Below are positions 14,135 through 14,311 of a DNA stretch of 14,311 nucleotides, piece after piece (position 1 is the stretch's first letter; every line of letters begins with the position of its first letter). Source of the stretch: JARDZI01 sp041639705 (lineage in GTDB: Bacteria; Bacillota; Clostridia; Clostridiales; Caloramatoraceae). Location of the stretch: assembly GCA_041639705.1 (NCBI GenBank), contig JBEQBT010000066.1, forward strand, positions 1 through 14,311, read 5' to 3'. A program made the translations under genes and the position numbers. A model generated the notes under the pieces. The model made no database searches. It was given only the letters and a program-made list of their open reading frames with translations, and had not been told where the DNA came from.

Positions 14135-14188
14135 ATGGGATTAAACGCAGCAAGTGAAATTTATAAAAATGGGGCTGTCTCAAAATGA
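14135..14188 (+). pseudogene. Start of a downstream gene, apparently cut off by a repeat insertion
   Basis: AGGTGG (14123-14128), overlapping the citrate synthase stop, precedes an ATG at 14135. The frame runs MGLNAASEIYKN and then enters the repeat end GGGGCTGTCTCAAAATGA, where it meets TGA at 14186. The spacing and site look like a normal next gene of an operon. A MGL-type start would suit an aconitase, the enzyme that often follows Re-citrate synthase, but 12 residues are too few to say. The rest of the gene may resume after the element, beyond the window. Confidence 0.4.
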
Positions 14189-14311
14189 TTTTTTCTTATA
14201 AATATTGTGCTTGATAGCTTGCATTGTCATTATTATGAATGGCTAACCATGTCATCCTGAACGTAGTGTAGGATCTTATAGGTATCTTGGAGAAAGATCC
14301 TTCACTACGTT
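14171..14311. mobile_element. Second MITE-like element, left part (runs off window)
   Basis: The left end GGGGCTGTCTCAAAA (14171-14185) resembles that of the first element (GAGACTGTTGCAAAA). The CATCCTGAACGTAGTG palindrome lies inside: left arm 14251-14277, 16-nt loop, right arm 14294-14311 and onward. The arms carry one mismatch in the visible part (GTGTAGG against CCTTCAC). The right terminal repeat is not in the window, so the boundary is inferred. Confidence 0.5.

Overview
The window is AT-rich, uses AGA/AGG and ATA codons freely, and has purine-rich ribosome binding sites, several of them G-runs of the AGGGGG type. Together with a Re-type citrate synthase this points to a low-GC anaerobic Firmicute of the Clostridia. 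The species cannot be told from the sequence.

Layout. At the left edge a glutaredoxin-like gene runs off the window on the minus strand (1-118). Facing away from it is a secernin-like peptidase family C69 gene (383-1552), closed by a strong terminator at 1635. The centre is a seven-gene plus-strand cluster (2007-11139): a TelA-family protein, a vWA protein with an intact MIDAS, a zinc-ribbon/FHA protein, a four-TM membrane protein with two extracytoplasmic helical domains, a helical cytoplasmic protein of unknown family, a full-length PknG-type kinase (zinc ribbon, rubredoxin-like module, kinase, TPR), and a zinc-ribbon/PP2C phosphatase. The last five genes are 11-17 nt apart and almost certainly co-transcribed. 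TelA and vWA precede them across gaps of 188 and 93 nt. Then come an orphan PotD-like binding lipoprotein (11329-12408), with its own probable promoter, and a Re-citrate synthase (12729-14123).

How the genes may work together. In mycobacteria and corynebacteria PknG is encoded with a four-TM protein (GlnX) and a binding lipoprotein (GlnH). It senses amino acids and controls 2-oxoglutarate and glutamate metabolism through an FHA protein (GarA/OdhI). This locus has a recognisable PknG, a membrane protein of GlnX-like size and topology, an FHA protein, a lipoprotein of a different (PotD-like) family and, downstream, the citrate synthase that feeds 2-oxoglutarate synthesis. It also adds a phosphatase, a vWA protein and TelA, the kind of vWA/kinase/phosphatase set known from tellurium-type stress loci. 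The best reading is a transmembrane Ser/Thr phospho-signalling system outside Actinobacteria that joins these two themes. The ligand, the phospho-targets and the output are unknown.

The intergenic regions carry small non-autonomous repeats. A GTAGGGGCGAAC-type palindrome occurs at 1562 and as an inverted pair inside the cluster at 3187-3283. Two MITE-like elements carry a CATCCTGAACGTAGTG palindrome (12413-12566, and 14171 to the window end). The second appears to cut off the gene after the citrate synthase.
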